This document shows positions 11,701 through 23,216 of a DNA stretch of 64,000 nt, piece after piece. A model generated the notes under the pieces. It searched no databases and was not told where the DNA came from. It saw only the letters and a program-made list of their open reading frames with translations. How positions within the stretch are numbered: position 1 is the first letter of the stretch; the number at the start of each line of letters is the position of its first letter. A program made the position numbers and the translations under genes. The DNA comes from Gyromitra esculenta. Lineage: Eukaryota > Ascomycota > Pezizomycetes > Pezizales > Discinaceae. The DNA lies in the NCBI GenBank assembly GCA_038503075.1, contig JBCAML010000006.1, forward strand, positions 558,001-622,000. Direction: 5' to 3'.

Positions 11701-14700
11701 ATGTCCAAAGCTATGAAACCCCCCCCAGGCCATCGCGACACCAACCGCGATGTTTGGCGGCCAAAGTCGGAGGAAGTGGTGAGAGGTAGGGACCGTCAAG
11801 ACCGGTCTGTATCAAGAGAAAGAAGACGATCACCCCCACCGCTGTCTGCGCAGAGGAGGAGACAGGTCGGGGACCGTGAATCTTTTAAGAGCCCCGTTAG
11901 GGAGAGGGAGTTTGAGAAGCCCCCCCCGCCATCACGGCGTCGTTCTCGGGAACGAGGAAGAAGTAGAAGCGTGGAGAGTCGACGTTCGACTCGGTATGGG
12001 ACTTTGTCACCACCTCGCAATGGACGACATGGCGATGCCCCCCCCGATTCTCGCCATTCCACCTCACATCGACATAAACGCCGTCATCCCTCCAGATCTC
12101 CATCAAAACGTAGGAAAAGTCGGTCTCCCGGGCACTCTTCTCACAAGAAGAAGGCGCGACGACCTCGATCGCGGAGTCGTTCGGATGTCAGACGAGCGAG
12201 AAAGGATAACTCACCTTCGCCAAGACCTCGCTCACCACCTAAAAAATATTCACGCAGAGCTCCCTCAACACGGCCTGCCAACCGTAGAGATAGATCAATG
12301 TCGTATTCCCCCCCAAGACGTTCACCTCCACGATCTTACCGTCAACGTTCCCCACCCCCGAGGAGTCGTCCTCCACCGCCATTGACACGTCGTCCTTCAC
12401 CACCACCACCTCTGTCGCCGAGATATGTAGCACCCTCTTCTCGGAAACAGTCACCACCACCCCAACATATCCAGGCTGGAGATCGACGTAATTTCCGTCG
12501 CCGTTCTCGCTCACGTTCGCCACGTCGCGGCCCTAACTCACCTCCGCCCTTCAGACGGATACGCTCGCCCCCGCGTTCCCCACCACATGCTTCTAAAAAA
12601 TCTTCATTACACAACTCCCCTCCGCCTCTATCGCCACGGCATAGGAGACGTTCTGTAACTCCCTCGGTAGTTGATCGGGTCGCCCTCTCGAAGCCATCCC
12701 CACGATCTGATAGGCGGGGAGTTGGTGAACCTGATGATCACAAATCTATTGTTGATTCGAATTTGACTGATAGTTCTTCGGAGAAAATGAATTCTCCGCC
12801 ACGTCGACTAGTCTCGGTATTGAGCCGGGTTCTTGATGCACCGAAACACGATCCAATGGATAGTGACTCTCGGCAATCGACCCCTCCTCAAGATTCTTAT
12901 GGTGAAAAACGCGAGGACCGTGATGATGTTGATATGATCTTGCATCCCCCACAACCTGATTCCAAGTCTAGCGGTGGTCCTTATGTTAATCCTGATCGTC
13001 AAAGAAATATTATCGCTGGTGATGAAGTCGGCCACGGGAATGGGAGAGTTCGGGACTTAAATTCAAAAATGTATTTTTTTTCCTGAGCCTTCGTTTCTTA
13101 TCTATATAATACAAGGTCGAGAAAAAAAAAATTTCTAATATTTAATAGGCAACCTGATCATGACGGTTACTCTCAGTCATCCTATCCACGTCGCGGATCT
13201 CATAGCTCAGGATCTTTTCATGAATCTCAATATCACGGGTCATCGCATCAACAAGGCCCTACTCCCCATTACCAATCTTCGTATCGTGGGCGTGGGCGTG
13301 GTGGTTTCCGAGGGGGCAGGTATGGATCACCGCCTTCTGATCAACGGCCGTCCTACGAGAGGCGTGCTTCCGACAGAGGACGTGGCTATCGAGGAAGAGG
13401 GGGATCCGGCTACGATCATGCAGATTCAAATCGGTCAAGGGGGCGAAATCATTCTCGCGATTCACACGATCAACCTCCGGCCTCATTTGAACATAATCGC
13501 CCACCAAAGCATTCATCTCCTGATGGCGGCCACAGCCGCACGGGGGTTGAGCCTAGAGCCAAGGACGAGTTTGAGGAGGACCGGAAAGATTCTGGGAGTG
13601 AAATGTCTCTCGGGAACTCAAGCCAGACATCGGGACAACCGGGAGAGAAGCAAGGGAATAGCGAAATGCCTCCACCAACCTGGCCTGCTCCAAAAAGCCC
13701 TGAGCCATTGGATGGTCGTGCGTTCAAACGCATCGCTGGAGGTCCAAATGCTGTCCGGAGCTCGGCAACTGCTCAAGAAGGGGGAGGTAGCAATGGGTTC
13801 CGGCCTTTCAGCATTAGCATCTCCTTAGGTAAGAGCAAGGTTGGTCCTAAAACTGCTCTACTTCCAAAGGCGCTCGATACTAGTCGCGAGACCAATCGCG
13901 AGGCCAATCGTGAGACCAATCGTGATGCCAACCGCGAGGGGAATCGCGAGGTCAGCCGCGAGAGCAATCGCGAGAGCAATCGCGAGGTCAGCCGCGAGGT
14001 CAGCCGCGAGAGCAATCGCGAGGTCAACCGTGAAGCCAACCGTGAAGCCAACCGTGGGTTCGATCGTGAATTTAGTCGTGAGACCAGCCGCGAGACCAAC
14101 CGGGAGGCCAGCCGTGAAAATAGCCGCGATACTGCTCGTGAACCTCGTCGCGAGAGTTATCGGGCGCCTGGTCCATATCCTGCTTCAGGAACCAACAGCG
14201 CTCCACTAGGAAAAAATGTTAGAAAACTTGCCAAGAGAGACTCTCCTGCAGCTTCGAACAGCCCAGAGATCGCAAAGCCACAGATTGAGGTAGTCAAACA
14301 GCCTGTTGTTGCGAAACCGGTACTTATTGCAAAGGAGGCATCCATCTATAATAGGCTAAGCATGGTTGGCGAGGGTACTTATGGGTATGTGATACATTTT
14401 CTGCTAAAATATCAAGATGCTTATCTAGTCGATATATAGGAAGGTTTATAAGGCTTCAAATAACATCACTAAGGAATTGGTGGCTCTTAAGAGGATCCGT
14501 ATGGAAAGCGAAAAAGATGGGTTCCCGATCACTGCAGTGAGGGAAATGAGACTGCTGCAGGCTCTCAAACAGGACAATGTGATTTGTCTATTGGAGATGA
14601 TGGTTGAGAAGAGTAGGTCCCTGTCTTAACCGTTTTCGCTGGGCACATGCTAATGATACCATAGGCGACTTTTATATGGTTTTTGAGTATATGGATCACG

Positions 14701-15777
14701 ACCTTACGGGTATCCTTAACCATCCAACTTTTAGGCTAGAGCCTCGCCACATAAAACATCTTGCTAAGCAATTCTTCGAGGGTCTTGAGTATCTTCACCA
14801 CCGTGGTGTTCTTCACCGCGATATCAAGGGTTCCAATATCTTACTCAACAACGATGGCCAATTGAAGATTGCCGATTTTGGACTTGCTCGGTTCTATACT
14901 AAGGCTAGCAAGAAGCAACTTGATTATACTAACCGTATTATCACACTTTGGTATCGTCCACCTGAGATTCTCCTTGGAGCGACAGCGTATGGTCCGGCTG
15001 TCGATATCTGGAGCGCTGCTTGCGTCTTTGTGGAGCTCTTTACTCGACAGCCTGTGTTCACTGGTAAAACTGAGATCGATCAGTTGGACATAATTTATAA
15101 TGTCATGGGGACGCCAACTGAGAAGGTTTGGGCAGGATTGAAGGAGACTCCTTGGTATGGGCTTCTGAAGACACCTGGAAGGAGGAGACCAAAGTTTCAT
15201 GCGAAATACGAACCGTGTGTATTCCCTTATTAGATTTTTTTTTATATCATAGTTTCTAATAATGTGTCTTGAAGTCTCCTACCACCCTCAGCGCTAGATC
15301 TAGTAACACAGATGCTCGAGTATGATCCTGACAAGAGGCCTTCGGCAGAGGAATGCTTAAAGCATCGGTACTTCTCGGAGGACCCAGTTCCCGCACCACC
15401 GTTAGGGTATGTCTTCATAGTCTATTGACGCACTTGCGGTCTATGTTGCTGACGTTATGCTCCTCTCCAGACTCCGTGATCTCAAAGGTGATTGGCACGA
15501 ATACGAATCTAAGATGGAACGCCGCAAGGAACGCGATAACAACGAGAGGAAGAAACGAGCTCAATACGAACAGGACAAAAAGAAGTGGAAGGAAAACCGC
15601 GAGGCCGAGAAGAAGAAACTCGCGCAACAGGAATACGATCCTGAGCGACCACCAGTTAGCACATCTCCCCCGAATACCACTGCATCTACTGTTCCTATTA
15701 AACGGAAACGCGACTCCCTGGATGCGGAGGATATAGAATCTGGGATTAGTTCCGCTTCTAAGAAGAGGGCAGAGTAG
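11701..15777 (+). CDS. CTK1: CTD kinase catalytic subunit, CTK1/CDK12 type, with long RS/RGG arm
   Basis: Cyclin-dependent kinase predicted to phosphorylate Ser2 of the RNA polymerase II CTD during elongation. Model: join(11701..13070, 13149..14384, 14440..14612, 14665..15214, 15275..15406, 15471..15777), 1255 aa; all introns GT-AG. Residues 1 to about 455 are Arg/Ser/Pro-rich (RS and SPPR runs). An RGRGRGGFRGG box follows, then a (N/S)RE-X tetrapeptide array (about 700-795). The kinase domain begins at MVGEGTYGKVYKA (about 860). It has the PITAVRE helix of the CDK12/Ctk1 group, HRDIKGSN (about 977), DFG (about 997) and LWYRPPE. After the domain come LRDLKGDWHEYE and a basic coiled tail. The first ATG with fungal context is at 11701. 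Yeast Ctk1 is about half this size, and the excess is in the N-terminal arm. Confidence 0.93.
13876..14163 (+). repeat. 12-bp coding tandem repeat encoding (N/S)RE-X tetrapeptides
   Basis: Inside exon 2 of the CTK1 homologue, about 24 units of 12 bp run in frame. Each encodes Asn or Ser, Arg, Glu (rarely Asp), then Thr, Ala, Val, Ser or Gly. The first two positions of the Arg codon and the Glu codon are the most constant. The 3' end of the array decays into DREF and AREP variants. The region would be strongly charged and Ser/Asn-rich, like an RE/RS low-complexity arm. Confidence 0.9.
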
Positions 15778-16710
15778 TGTGCATTGTGTGATGTTTGAGG
15801 TTAAAAGTATGAATTCTTACGTATCGATTGAATGTTTTTCTAAATTTGTTTACGTTTTTACTTTACTCGCCGGGGTCTATTGGCACAAAAAAAAACGGGG
15901 AAACGAGGCGTTTGGATTTTTTTTGCTTTTTTTTGCTTCCCATCTCTCTTTTCATATCGGTCTTCCATTGCGCACTTGACACATACTATTTGCATAGTCA
16001 ATTTGCGCGTACCCGTTACGTTGTGTGATTCTCTTTTTATATTTCGTTTCTGCATCTCTGCGGTTCTAAAAATTTCCAATCTTCTTCCAGAATTTACTTT
16101 CTCCTACCCCCATCATCCCTCTTGCCACAGCAAGGCCCTTTTACTTCGATGTATGTAGCTTCGTTACATTTTTATCCCGTTTCCTTTTACCTTTTACCAG
16201 TCTACTTTAGAGCGGCTTCTTTAAAGGGCTCTCTATTTGTTACTTATTGGACTTTCTTTCTCTTTTTTGTTATTACTGTTATAATAGTAGTATACTGGTA
16301 GGGAAGGGAAGGGAGCATCTAGGGGGGACTTGGGTGGAGATTTAGATAGGGTGATCAAATAAAAGAGCGTTAAACATATGCCGGGCGACGAGTAGTGAGC
16401 GATGGCTGCGCAGGACCATAAGATGGTAACGGTAATGATCTTTATCGCACTTTTCATCATACCTCCACACACCACTGAATGGATGCCTAGAACCTGCTTT
16501 ATTCATCTACTACAAAACTGAGTCTATTCTACTCATGTCACCAGAATTAATGTGAGTCACGGGCCGACTAATGGGCGGGGGGATTCAGATTCGATTGGTC
16601 AAATCCGTCACGTGACTTACATTAGTTTTGGCGACATGAGTATACCCATACCCATATGTATACCAGGATATTTAAGTCTATCGAAACACTATCTACTGCC
16701 CCAATCCACC
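15778..16710. other. Convergent 3' intergenic region between CTK1 and NPY1 homologues
   Basis: This 933-bp gap holds the 3' ends of two convergent genes. It is T-rich on the plus strand near 15880-16270, consistent with 3' UTR sequence. No additional gene is seen. Confidence 0.6.
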
Positions 16711-18153
16711 TTAAATCCTCGCCGCTGCCGGCGAATCCAGCTGATGAAACCCATTCACAACGGCCAACACGAGCTGATGTGCAATAGCCGTAGCTGGCGG
16801 AAGCCTCAACTCCCCGTCCTTGTGTCCCTCGGGCGGGCCATCATGAATACCCCCCCACGCCCTCCCCAGCGCCGCTTTAACCTCTTCAATAGTGAACCAG
16901 CGCGCATCCGCCAATTCCGGATCATGATGCAATTCAATCTTATCACCTCCGGGAATAGCTTCACCAATAGCACCAATCATGAGGTTGGCTGGATATGGCC
17001 ATGGTTGTGTGGAGTGGATTACGACGCGGCCTACACGGACGCCGGATTCTTCCCAAGTCTCACGACGCACGGCTTCTTCGAGGGATTCGGCGGGCTCGCA
17101 GAAGCCGGCTAGGGTGGAGTAGAAGTCGGCGGGCCAGCGACGCTGGCGACCGAGGAGGACGTGGGTGTGGGTTGGGGAGAGGATAGCCATTATTACAGTT
17201 GGGTCTAGGGAAGGAGGAGGATGTTAGTAATTTGTGTACGGAGGAGGGGGGAAGGGTATTAAGTACCAGTTCGAGGGAAGGCGATGTTGTGAACTCCTTT
17301 ACGTGAGATGCAAGGAGGACGCTCGAAGGGTGGATCGCTAAGGGCCTTCTGGAACGCCCTGTCGAAGGGGGGACAAACCCGTTTAGTGCCAGCGTGGACG
17401 ACAATGGTTTTGGCGCCGCAGGCAGAGCAGAATTGGTTCCTGTTATTCCAGTCAAGGAGACTACGGGCGTGGGCTATGATTGCAGCTATATATTGAGATT
17501 TTTTTGTTAGTACCTATTGTCGGCGAATAAAATGATGGCGGGGATTACCATCTAATGGGACTAGACTTAGGTCTACTCTCACGGCCTTGAATTCATAACC
17601 TTCCTTCTTTGTGGCTTCTGCTGCGATGGCTTCTGCTTTCGCTCTGTAGGTTTCTTTAGGGGTTATGTCAAGTGCAAAGTATGGCTGTCCTTGGTACTTT
17701 CCCTTTTCGTTGGTGTACTCGAAGGCTTCTGGGTGCTTCTCATCGATACCGAGGAAGACCAGTGTGGGGATGTCGATGCGCGAGTCGAAGGCTTCAAGGA
17801 TTTTCTCTTCCTCCAGGTCAAAGGGCTGTCCAACGAGGGAAGAAACGGCGGGGTAGTCGACCCATCCGAGATTGGTAGGCGAGGAGGCGAGGGGTTCAAG
17901 GTCACGGAGGAGAAGGATCCTAGAGGCGGGCAGGGCGGCGCGGAGGAACGGATTAGATCCACGGAGGAAGGATACACGGTTGAGGGGGGAACCTGGTGGG
18001 GAGGGTGATTTGTTAGCAGAGTAGATTTTTGGGACCGAGAGAAGGGCGTTTTATACCAGCGAAGTAGTTCACCACTTCACGGCCGAATTTGCGGGAGAGC
18101 ATTGAGTCGGGGTAATCAGTGCCTTCGGCGGTGTAGGGAGTTGCCGCTGCCAT
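16711..18153 (-). CDS. NPY1: NADH pyrophosphatase, NUDIX family (NPY1/NudC type), probably peroxisomal
   Basis: Hydrolyses NADH (and decaps NAD-RNA in relatives) to NMNH and AMP. Model: complement(16711..17204, 17267..17485, 17549..17992, 18057..18153), 417 aa. Exon 1 gives the family-typical start EGTDYPDSMLSRKFG. Exon 2 holds the N-terminal domain. Exon 3 has the zinc-ribbon half CSACG plus later single Cys residues at RVC and PPC. Exon 4 has the NUDIX box: G in AGFCEPAESLEEAVRRETWE, followed by ESG, with intact REUxEE residues. The C-terminal Ala-Arg-Ile fits a PTS1 consensus, matching the peroxisomal site of yeast Npy1. All three introns are 61-64 nt GT-AG. The upstream non-ATG frame was ignored, since the only ATG in the frame is at 18153. 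Confidence 0.94.
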
Positions 18154-19013
18154 TGCTGTGGTTTTGGAGGCTTCTGCTGGGCTGTCCAGACGTTGAAGTA
18201 TCACGGATTCTGGGCTCTGGCTTCTCAGTCAGACGCAATCCTCCACGGAAATGAGAAATTGGATGTTTCCGAGAGGAACTCGATACCTTTTGTATTCACA
18301 GACACGATGGGCTGCCGAAAGAAGCCGCGGCCGGCGGTTGGCAGGGCATCGGGATTGCTGAGAAATAGGGACGGCTGTAAGCAGAGCTGGCTGGAGCAAG
18401 TTCCTCTATCCGGGCCTGCTAAACCCCGCCGGGCCTTATCACCGCTGCCGTCACGTGGCCACTTCATGGCACAGCACTCGGCCTCGGCGCACATACATCG
18501 AGACCTCTTCTCTCCCACAACCCAGCACCAACAGCCGCCAGGCACATCCATCCAGCCCCCACAAGAACAACCTGTTTATCTGCGATTAGCAAAAGCCTGG
18601 TGTTCTCCTTCTAGACGCCTCTCGGCTTTTCTCTTTGTTCTGGTCGGCTGCTTCTCATGGACTCTCGACATCTTGTTCTGGGGCGTGTGGTGCTTTCTTC
18701 CACACCCAGAAATCCAGATACTTTGCCCTCTGTGCCACCAAACAGGGCTATGAAATTACGGAGTTAAAACAGTGTTAGGATTAGTCGCCGAGTGATAATT
18801 TGTGTCTCTACACAGTTGTCCAAGAATCTTCATATATATTCCGAAGGTATTGATTCTAGCTAGATATATATATATTTATATATTCATCACTTTCTTCAGT
18901 GCTCTCGGCCCAGCTATAGGTCACATGAGCCTAGTAACCAAACAACTGCATACGATCGGTCCAACCACCACCACATCTCTTTCTCAATCATCAATGCCCA
19001 AGGTCCAATGTCC
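18154..19013. other. Intergenic, NPY1 promoter side
   Basis: It carries the 5' flank of NPY1 (minus strand) and the 3' flank of the zinc-finger gene. A stretch at 18193-18753 is open on the plus strand, but its translation shows no domain and overlaps the NPY1 leader on the other strand. An AT-rich TATATA tract is at 18862-18885. Confidence 0.5.
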
Positions 19014-21257
19014 CTACTCAATCAACCGCATACCTGCCAACCCCAACTCCCTCAATTTCCTATTCACAAACCCCATCGCCTCTCGGAAAGTTTTCTTCCC
19101 ATCCTTACAAACCCCGCTCTCCAGATGCTGCGTTAACCCACTCAATGTCGAGAAATTCTTCATGTCGTCATTCCCAGCGATGTGTTCCGGCGCGAGGGAA
19201 AGCGGGCAGTGGTAGATCTTAGGTGAGTGGGCTGGCGAACATATATGGGAGCTTAAGCTGTGCGAAGTTTTGAAACTACGAATACAGATCGGACAGGCGC
19301 GCCTGCCGGTCACGAGATCTAAGGTGCCAGAACTAATGCTATGGTCGCTAGATGATCTAAGAGTGAGGATTCCCGGAGTCGAAGGTGTTGGGCTGCCAAG
19401 GCTACTGGCGGTCGGTGTGAGTATCACCCCATCGCCCGAAGAGAAGGATAAAGAATTGCGATCAGACAAAGAGGAAGGACTCCAATCTTCGTCTCTCGCA
19501 AGTAAGCTTTCCCGAATTCTCGTCGCTGAGTTGTGGTCTGTAATGACATTCCCAGTATCTTTCTCTACAATCGCTTGATTCATCTTCCTTCTCGTCATAC
19601 CTGAACAGCATGCCCCACTCTCGAGGTGGTGTAACATTGCAGAAGGCGACGAAAACCGTTGCTCACAGTCTCCTCCAGAGATACATTTCAGATTTTCAAT
19701 CAGTGGATGATGCACAACTGAGGCGAGATGTTGACGGAGCGCTTCTATGCTCCCGAATTCTCTATCACATTTCTCGCAGAAAAATTCAGCTCTAGCTGAT
19801 TTCTGGACCTTGTGGACTTTATCTCTGAGATGCTGCTCGAGGGCAGTTTCGCTGCCGAAGTCTCGATCACACTCACAGCAGTGAAATTGTGTGACAGCGT
19901 GAATGGATGAGCTTAAGTGCTGATCTATGGCGTCCTGGTTGGCGAAGTCTCTGTCACAGTCTTTGCACTGGTATTTGGGCTGGTGAGCCGGGGCGTATGT
20001 GAGGTGCTGGTCTAGCGCGCTTTGGCTAACGAACACTCGATTGCATTCATCGCAGAGGTAAACGAGGGCATGGATAGATGAGTTGAGATGTTGATTTAGA
20101 GCTTGTTGATCCACGAATATCTTATTGCAGTCATCACACTCATACACTGGTTTGTGTATTGGCGAATTGAGATGTTGATCCAAAGCTTGCTGATCCACGA
20201 ATATCTTACTGCAGTCGTCACACTCGTACACTGGTTTGTGTATTGATGAGTTGAGATGTTGATCCAAAGCCTGCTGATTCGCAAAAACCCTATCGCAGTC
20301 TTCGCATTCAAACACGGGATTGTGTATCGACGAATTGAGATGTTGATCCAGAGCTTGTTGGTTCACAAACATCCTATTACAATCATCACATTCAAAGATA
20401 GGTTTGTGAATAGGCGAACTGAGGTGCTGTTCTAAAGTTGATTGGTCGGCAAAGCTCCAATCACACTCGTCGCATGAATAAATAGGAGCGTGAATAGATG
20501 AACTGAGGTGCTGATCTAGAGCTTGCTGGTCTACAAAAGCTCTATCACACTCGTCACATTTGAATTTGAATTTGGATTTATGGATAAGCGAGTTGCGATG
20601 CTGCTCCAAAGCTTGCTGACTACCGAAACTCTTCTGACAAGGTGTGCAGTGGAACTCGGGCTGATGAGCCGGGGCGTATTTGAAGTGGTAGTCTAATGCT
20701 TCTTGGTTGACAAAATCTCGACCGCATTCGTCACACTCATAGACAGGCGCATGGATAGATGAACTAAGATGCTGATCCAAGGCATGTTGGTTCATAAACG
20801 TTCTATCGCAATCATCGCATTCGAATATGGGTTTGTGGATAGGCGAGCTGAGGTGTAGGTCTAAAGTCCACTGGCTGGTGAAATTTTGATCACAATCCCT
20901 ACACGTGAATAGTACAGTATGAATAGGTGAATTGAGGTGTTGGTTGAGAGCCTGCTCGCTCGTAAACCCCTTGTCACAGTCTTCGCATCTGAACACGTGA
21001 ATTGGCGAATTGAGGTGTTGATTCAAGGCTTTCTGGTCGACGAATTCTCGACCACAGTTATTGCAGGAGTATGTGGGCCGATGGATTGGCAACTCGAGAT
21101 GCTGATAAAGAGCAGTTTCAGAGGCAAAATCCCGGCCACAATTGCAGCAGTGGAACTGTGTGACGGCATGAATAGATGATGACAAGTGCTGGGCTAATGC
21201 TGTTTCATGGACGAACTCTCGGTCACAGTCACTACAATAAGGATTTGTATTAGGCAT
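19014..21257 (-). CDS. Poly-C2H2 zinc-finger protein, about 18 tandem fingers
   Basis: Single-exon 747-aa protein, probably binding nucleic acid or protein. Residues 1-522 are a tandem array of 18 fingers of form F/Y-x-C-x2-C-x12-H-x5-H. Repeats are mostly 28 aa, and the His-to-next-Cys linker is only about five residues rather than the TGEKP type. Fingers 7 and 15 have YAPAH with x6 between the His residues. Three degenerate finger-like segments follow, one with an extra-long Cys spacing. Between the second and third of these groups lies a Ser/Thr-rich linker (about 590-650). Neighbouring fingers such as 11-14 are almost identical, for example FVDQQALDQHLNS, so duplication is recent. H-x5-H spacing is like that of the U1C/JAZ-type RNA- or dsRNA-binding fingers. 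The function is unknown. Confidence 0.9.
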   Translation of the reverse strand: MPNTNPYCSDCDREFVHETALAQHLSSSIHAVTQFHCCNCGRDFASETALYQHLELPIHRPTYSCNNCGREFVDQKALNQHLNSPIHVFRCEDCDKGFTSEQALNQHLNSPIHTVLFTCRDCDQNFTSQWTLDLHLSSPIHKPIFECDDCDRTFMNQHALDQHLSSSIHAPVYECDECGRDFVNQEALDYHFKYAPAHQPEFHCTPCQKSFGSQQALEQHRNSLIHKSKFKFKCDECDRAFVDQQALDQHLSSSIHAPIYSCDECDWSFADQSTLEQHLSSPIHKPIFECDDCNRMFVNQQALDQHLNSSIHNPVFECEDCDRVFANQQALDQHLNSSIHKPVYECDDCSKIFVDQQALDQHLNSPIHKPVYECDDCNKIFVDQQALNQHLNSSIHALVYLCDECNRVFVSQSALDQHLTYAPAHQPKYQCKDCDRDFANQDAIDQHLSSSIHAVTQFHCCECDRDFGSETALEQHLRDKVHKVQKSARAEFFCEKCDREFGSIEALRQHLASVVHHPLIENLKCISGGDCEQRFSSPSAMLHHLESGACCSGMTRRKMNQAIVEKDTGNVITDHNSATRIRESLLARDEDWSPSSLSDRNSLSFSSGDGVILTPTASSLGSPTPSTPGILTLRSSSDHSISSGTLDLVTGRRACPICIRSFKTSHSLSSHICSPAHSPKIYHCPLSLAPEHIAGNDDMKNFSTLSGLTQHLESGVCKDGKKTFREAMGFVNRKLRELGLAGMRLIE
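19692..21257 (-). repeat. 84-bp tandem coding repeat (zinc-finger units)
   Basis: Eighteen consecutive units of about 84 bp encode the finger array of the gene at 19014-21257. Units in 20060-20420 share long identical nucleotide stretches around the encoded DQQALDQHLN segment. This suggests unequal crossing-over or conversion among units. Confidence 0.9.
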
Positions 21258-23216
21258 CGTGTAGAAGGGCCGAAATAATCGAAATGCTCTGTAATATGTC
21301 AGCCAGCGCCTCTAACAAAGCCGTTAATAACACCTACAGTGGAAGTGCTAAAATATACTAAGGACGTTATATTAGGCAAGGGTTCGATGCATCCAGTATA
21401 AAAGTAGTTACTAGGAAACAATAAAATAGGTCTTGAGTTGGTGCTGTCACGTCATACTACGTACATGTAGCAACGTGTGGTAGAGAGGGGCTTTTGTATG
21501 TAGAAAGACAAGTGAACGTTACTGGGTTGCCCTAACCCTGAATTCAGGCAACCAAAGCACTAATCACTAGACGCACGTTTTGTCCTGTCCCAGGTTGTCT
21601 GAGACATTTGGTCTAGCAATCTAATCACGTGTAATATTCAAGAGAGAAAAAACACGATCACGGTGCTACCGCTAATCTAGCTAGATAGTCAAGTGCAAAA
21701 CTCAAGAGTTATTAGGCAAAACAAATTACAATCGACTCGCCTTATAGAGATTCAGGATGAAGAACATTTGTTCTGTAGGAATATGGCTGGTAGGGCAGGG
21801 GCTTTCTGTATGAGCGAACATAAATATAAATTGCCACATAGAAACATTCTCTGAGTGTAGTTATTTTAAGGGTTTTTAGGCTAATGATAGAAATGTCTGG
21901 ATGCCCAATACAGCAGAGTCTTCGTCCAAAGGCTTCAGCCCCAGTTAGGGTTGAATTTGCTTGGGCAGGGACTATAGCAATATGAGTTGATTAATGTCAA
22001 TAATCTCTCTATGATTCAAAGCTACTTAAAACGGTGTACTCGGCCATAGAGCGATGAGAACGGGCTATCGTGTCTGCTCTGGGATATCCGAGTATTGTGC
22101 ATCAACAAGAGTAATTTGACGGACCTAGACGAAACAGACCCTTTTTTTGGTACATTTTGAGAGCCAGATCATATTCCCATCTATCATCCATTCCAATGTT
22201 CCTGGATCGAAACTGGTTTTATTGAACCCACAATTCTCCAAGTCCACCTGTACCGACAATTCATCCTCCCTGTACCGACAAGTCTTTTGACTGGCTCGGT
22301 TGGCAACAGGGGTAAGGGGTGGTCTAGTAAGGTTAGCCACAGGGCTTGAAGAGAGTTTAAACCATTCAACGAAGGCCCAGGGAAAATCCATATCAGCATA
22401 GGAGCAGCTATCGTGCCAAAAGACCCACTTATCGCCTAAAGTTTCGACAACTTTGCTGCTGGTCTCTGTAGCATCTAAGAGTCAAAGCCCCCTGTATCCC
22501 CGCGATCCTGAGATTTCGAGCCTTCCACAGTTACTGTTCTATTGATTCCGCTACACTCATTAACGTTAGCGAATATTCACCAGTAGGTGAGGTAGGTATA
22601 ATAATCGGCGTACCTATCGTTTTTCGTAAACTGAAGACGCTAAAGAATCGCCTAAGGAGTGGAAAGGTTCACTCGTGTTCAAAGCTCAATTCTCTACTAC
22701 GGACATTTAGGTAGAATAGATAGATATGTGATATTCGTGATGCTCAGTAAAGTAGTAAAGAGAAAACAGAATAGAAGAACGGGGGAGAGCCCCCATATAC
22801 ATAGTCACGGTCCTGATAGACCCATATAAACCGGTTTATGGCGGGTTCTTTGGGCGCCGAATAGATCGGCCCGAGCAACCCTCATTAGTAGCGATGACAT
22901 GCCACTAGGAAGCCTATAGATATATTCCATATATCCAACAAAATCAAGATGTGGAATTCCTACGTAATAGGATGGTGGTCTCGTGCCCAGCCCCAACAGC
23001 TGCTGGAACTGTAGCTCATGCCTACAAGATACAGCGTCTAGATGAGAGCGAGATGTAGCTCCACAAAACGGCAGACTTTCTGTACCGAAATAAACGAAGA
23101 TTCTGCTTTTCTACTATGTTCGAGTGACCCAGTATGATCGAATGACCCCTTGTGATCCACAGCTTTAGTATGTGAAGAAAGCCAAAACAATTACCTACAA
23201 AGTTGTAAAAAAAAAA
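21258..23216. other. Intergenic region with decayed sequence
   Basis: No supported gene. It contains the 5' flank of the zinc-finger gene, a short open minus-strand stretch at 22125-22430 (WVFWHDSCSY and LEWMIDGNM are readable, family not recognised) and repeat copy B at 22831-22940. The rest shows nothing. Confidence 0.5.
22831..22940 (-). repeat. Dispersed repeat copy B (first copy at 8329-8468)
   Basis: The minus strand matches 8329-8468 in two blocks, the more conserved being 22856-22888. Here the sequence keeps a 63-codon open frame (22805-22996) reading VGYMEYIYRLPSGMSS and RVARADLFGAQR, whereas copy A is broken by stops. This copy is therefore the less decayed one. The encoded segment is not a family I recognise. 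Confidence 0.6.

Noticed and set aside
18193..18753. A 186-codon plus-strand frame in the NPY1 upstream region
   Set aside because: It overlaps the NPY1 leader antisense, begins at no good start context and has no domain.
21375..21400. Second B-box-like GGTTCGATGC
   Set aside because: The flanking bases do not form a T-arm or cloverleaf.
22125..22391. Cysteine-containing minus-strand frame considered as a cyanovirin-like domain
   Set aside because: Only a few residues match the idea, the sequence has no clean start, and I could not identify the internal repeat of that fold.
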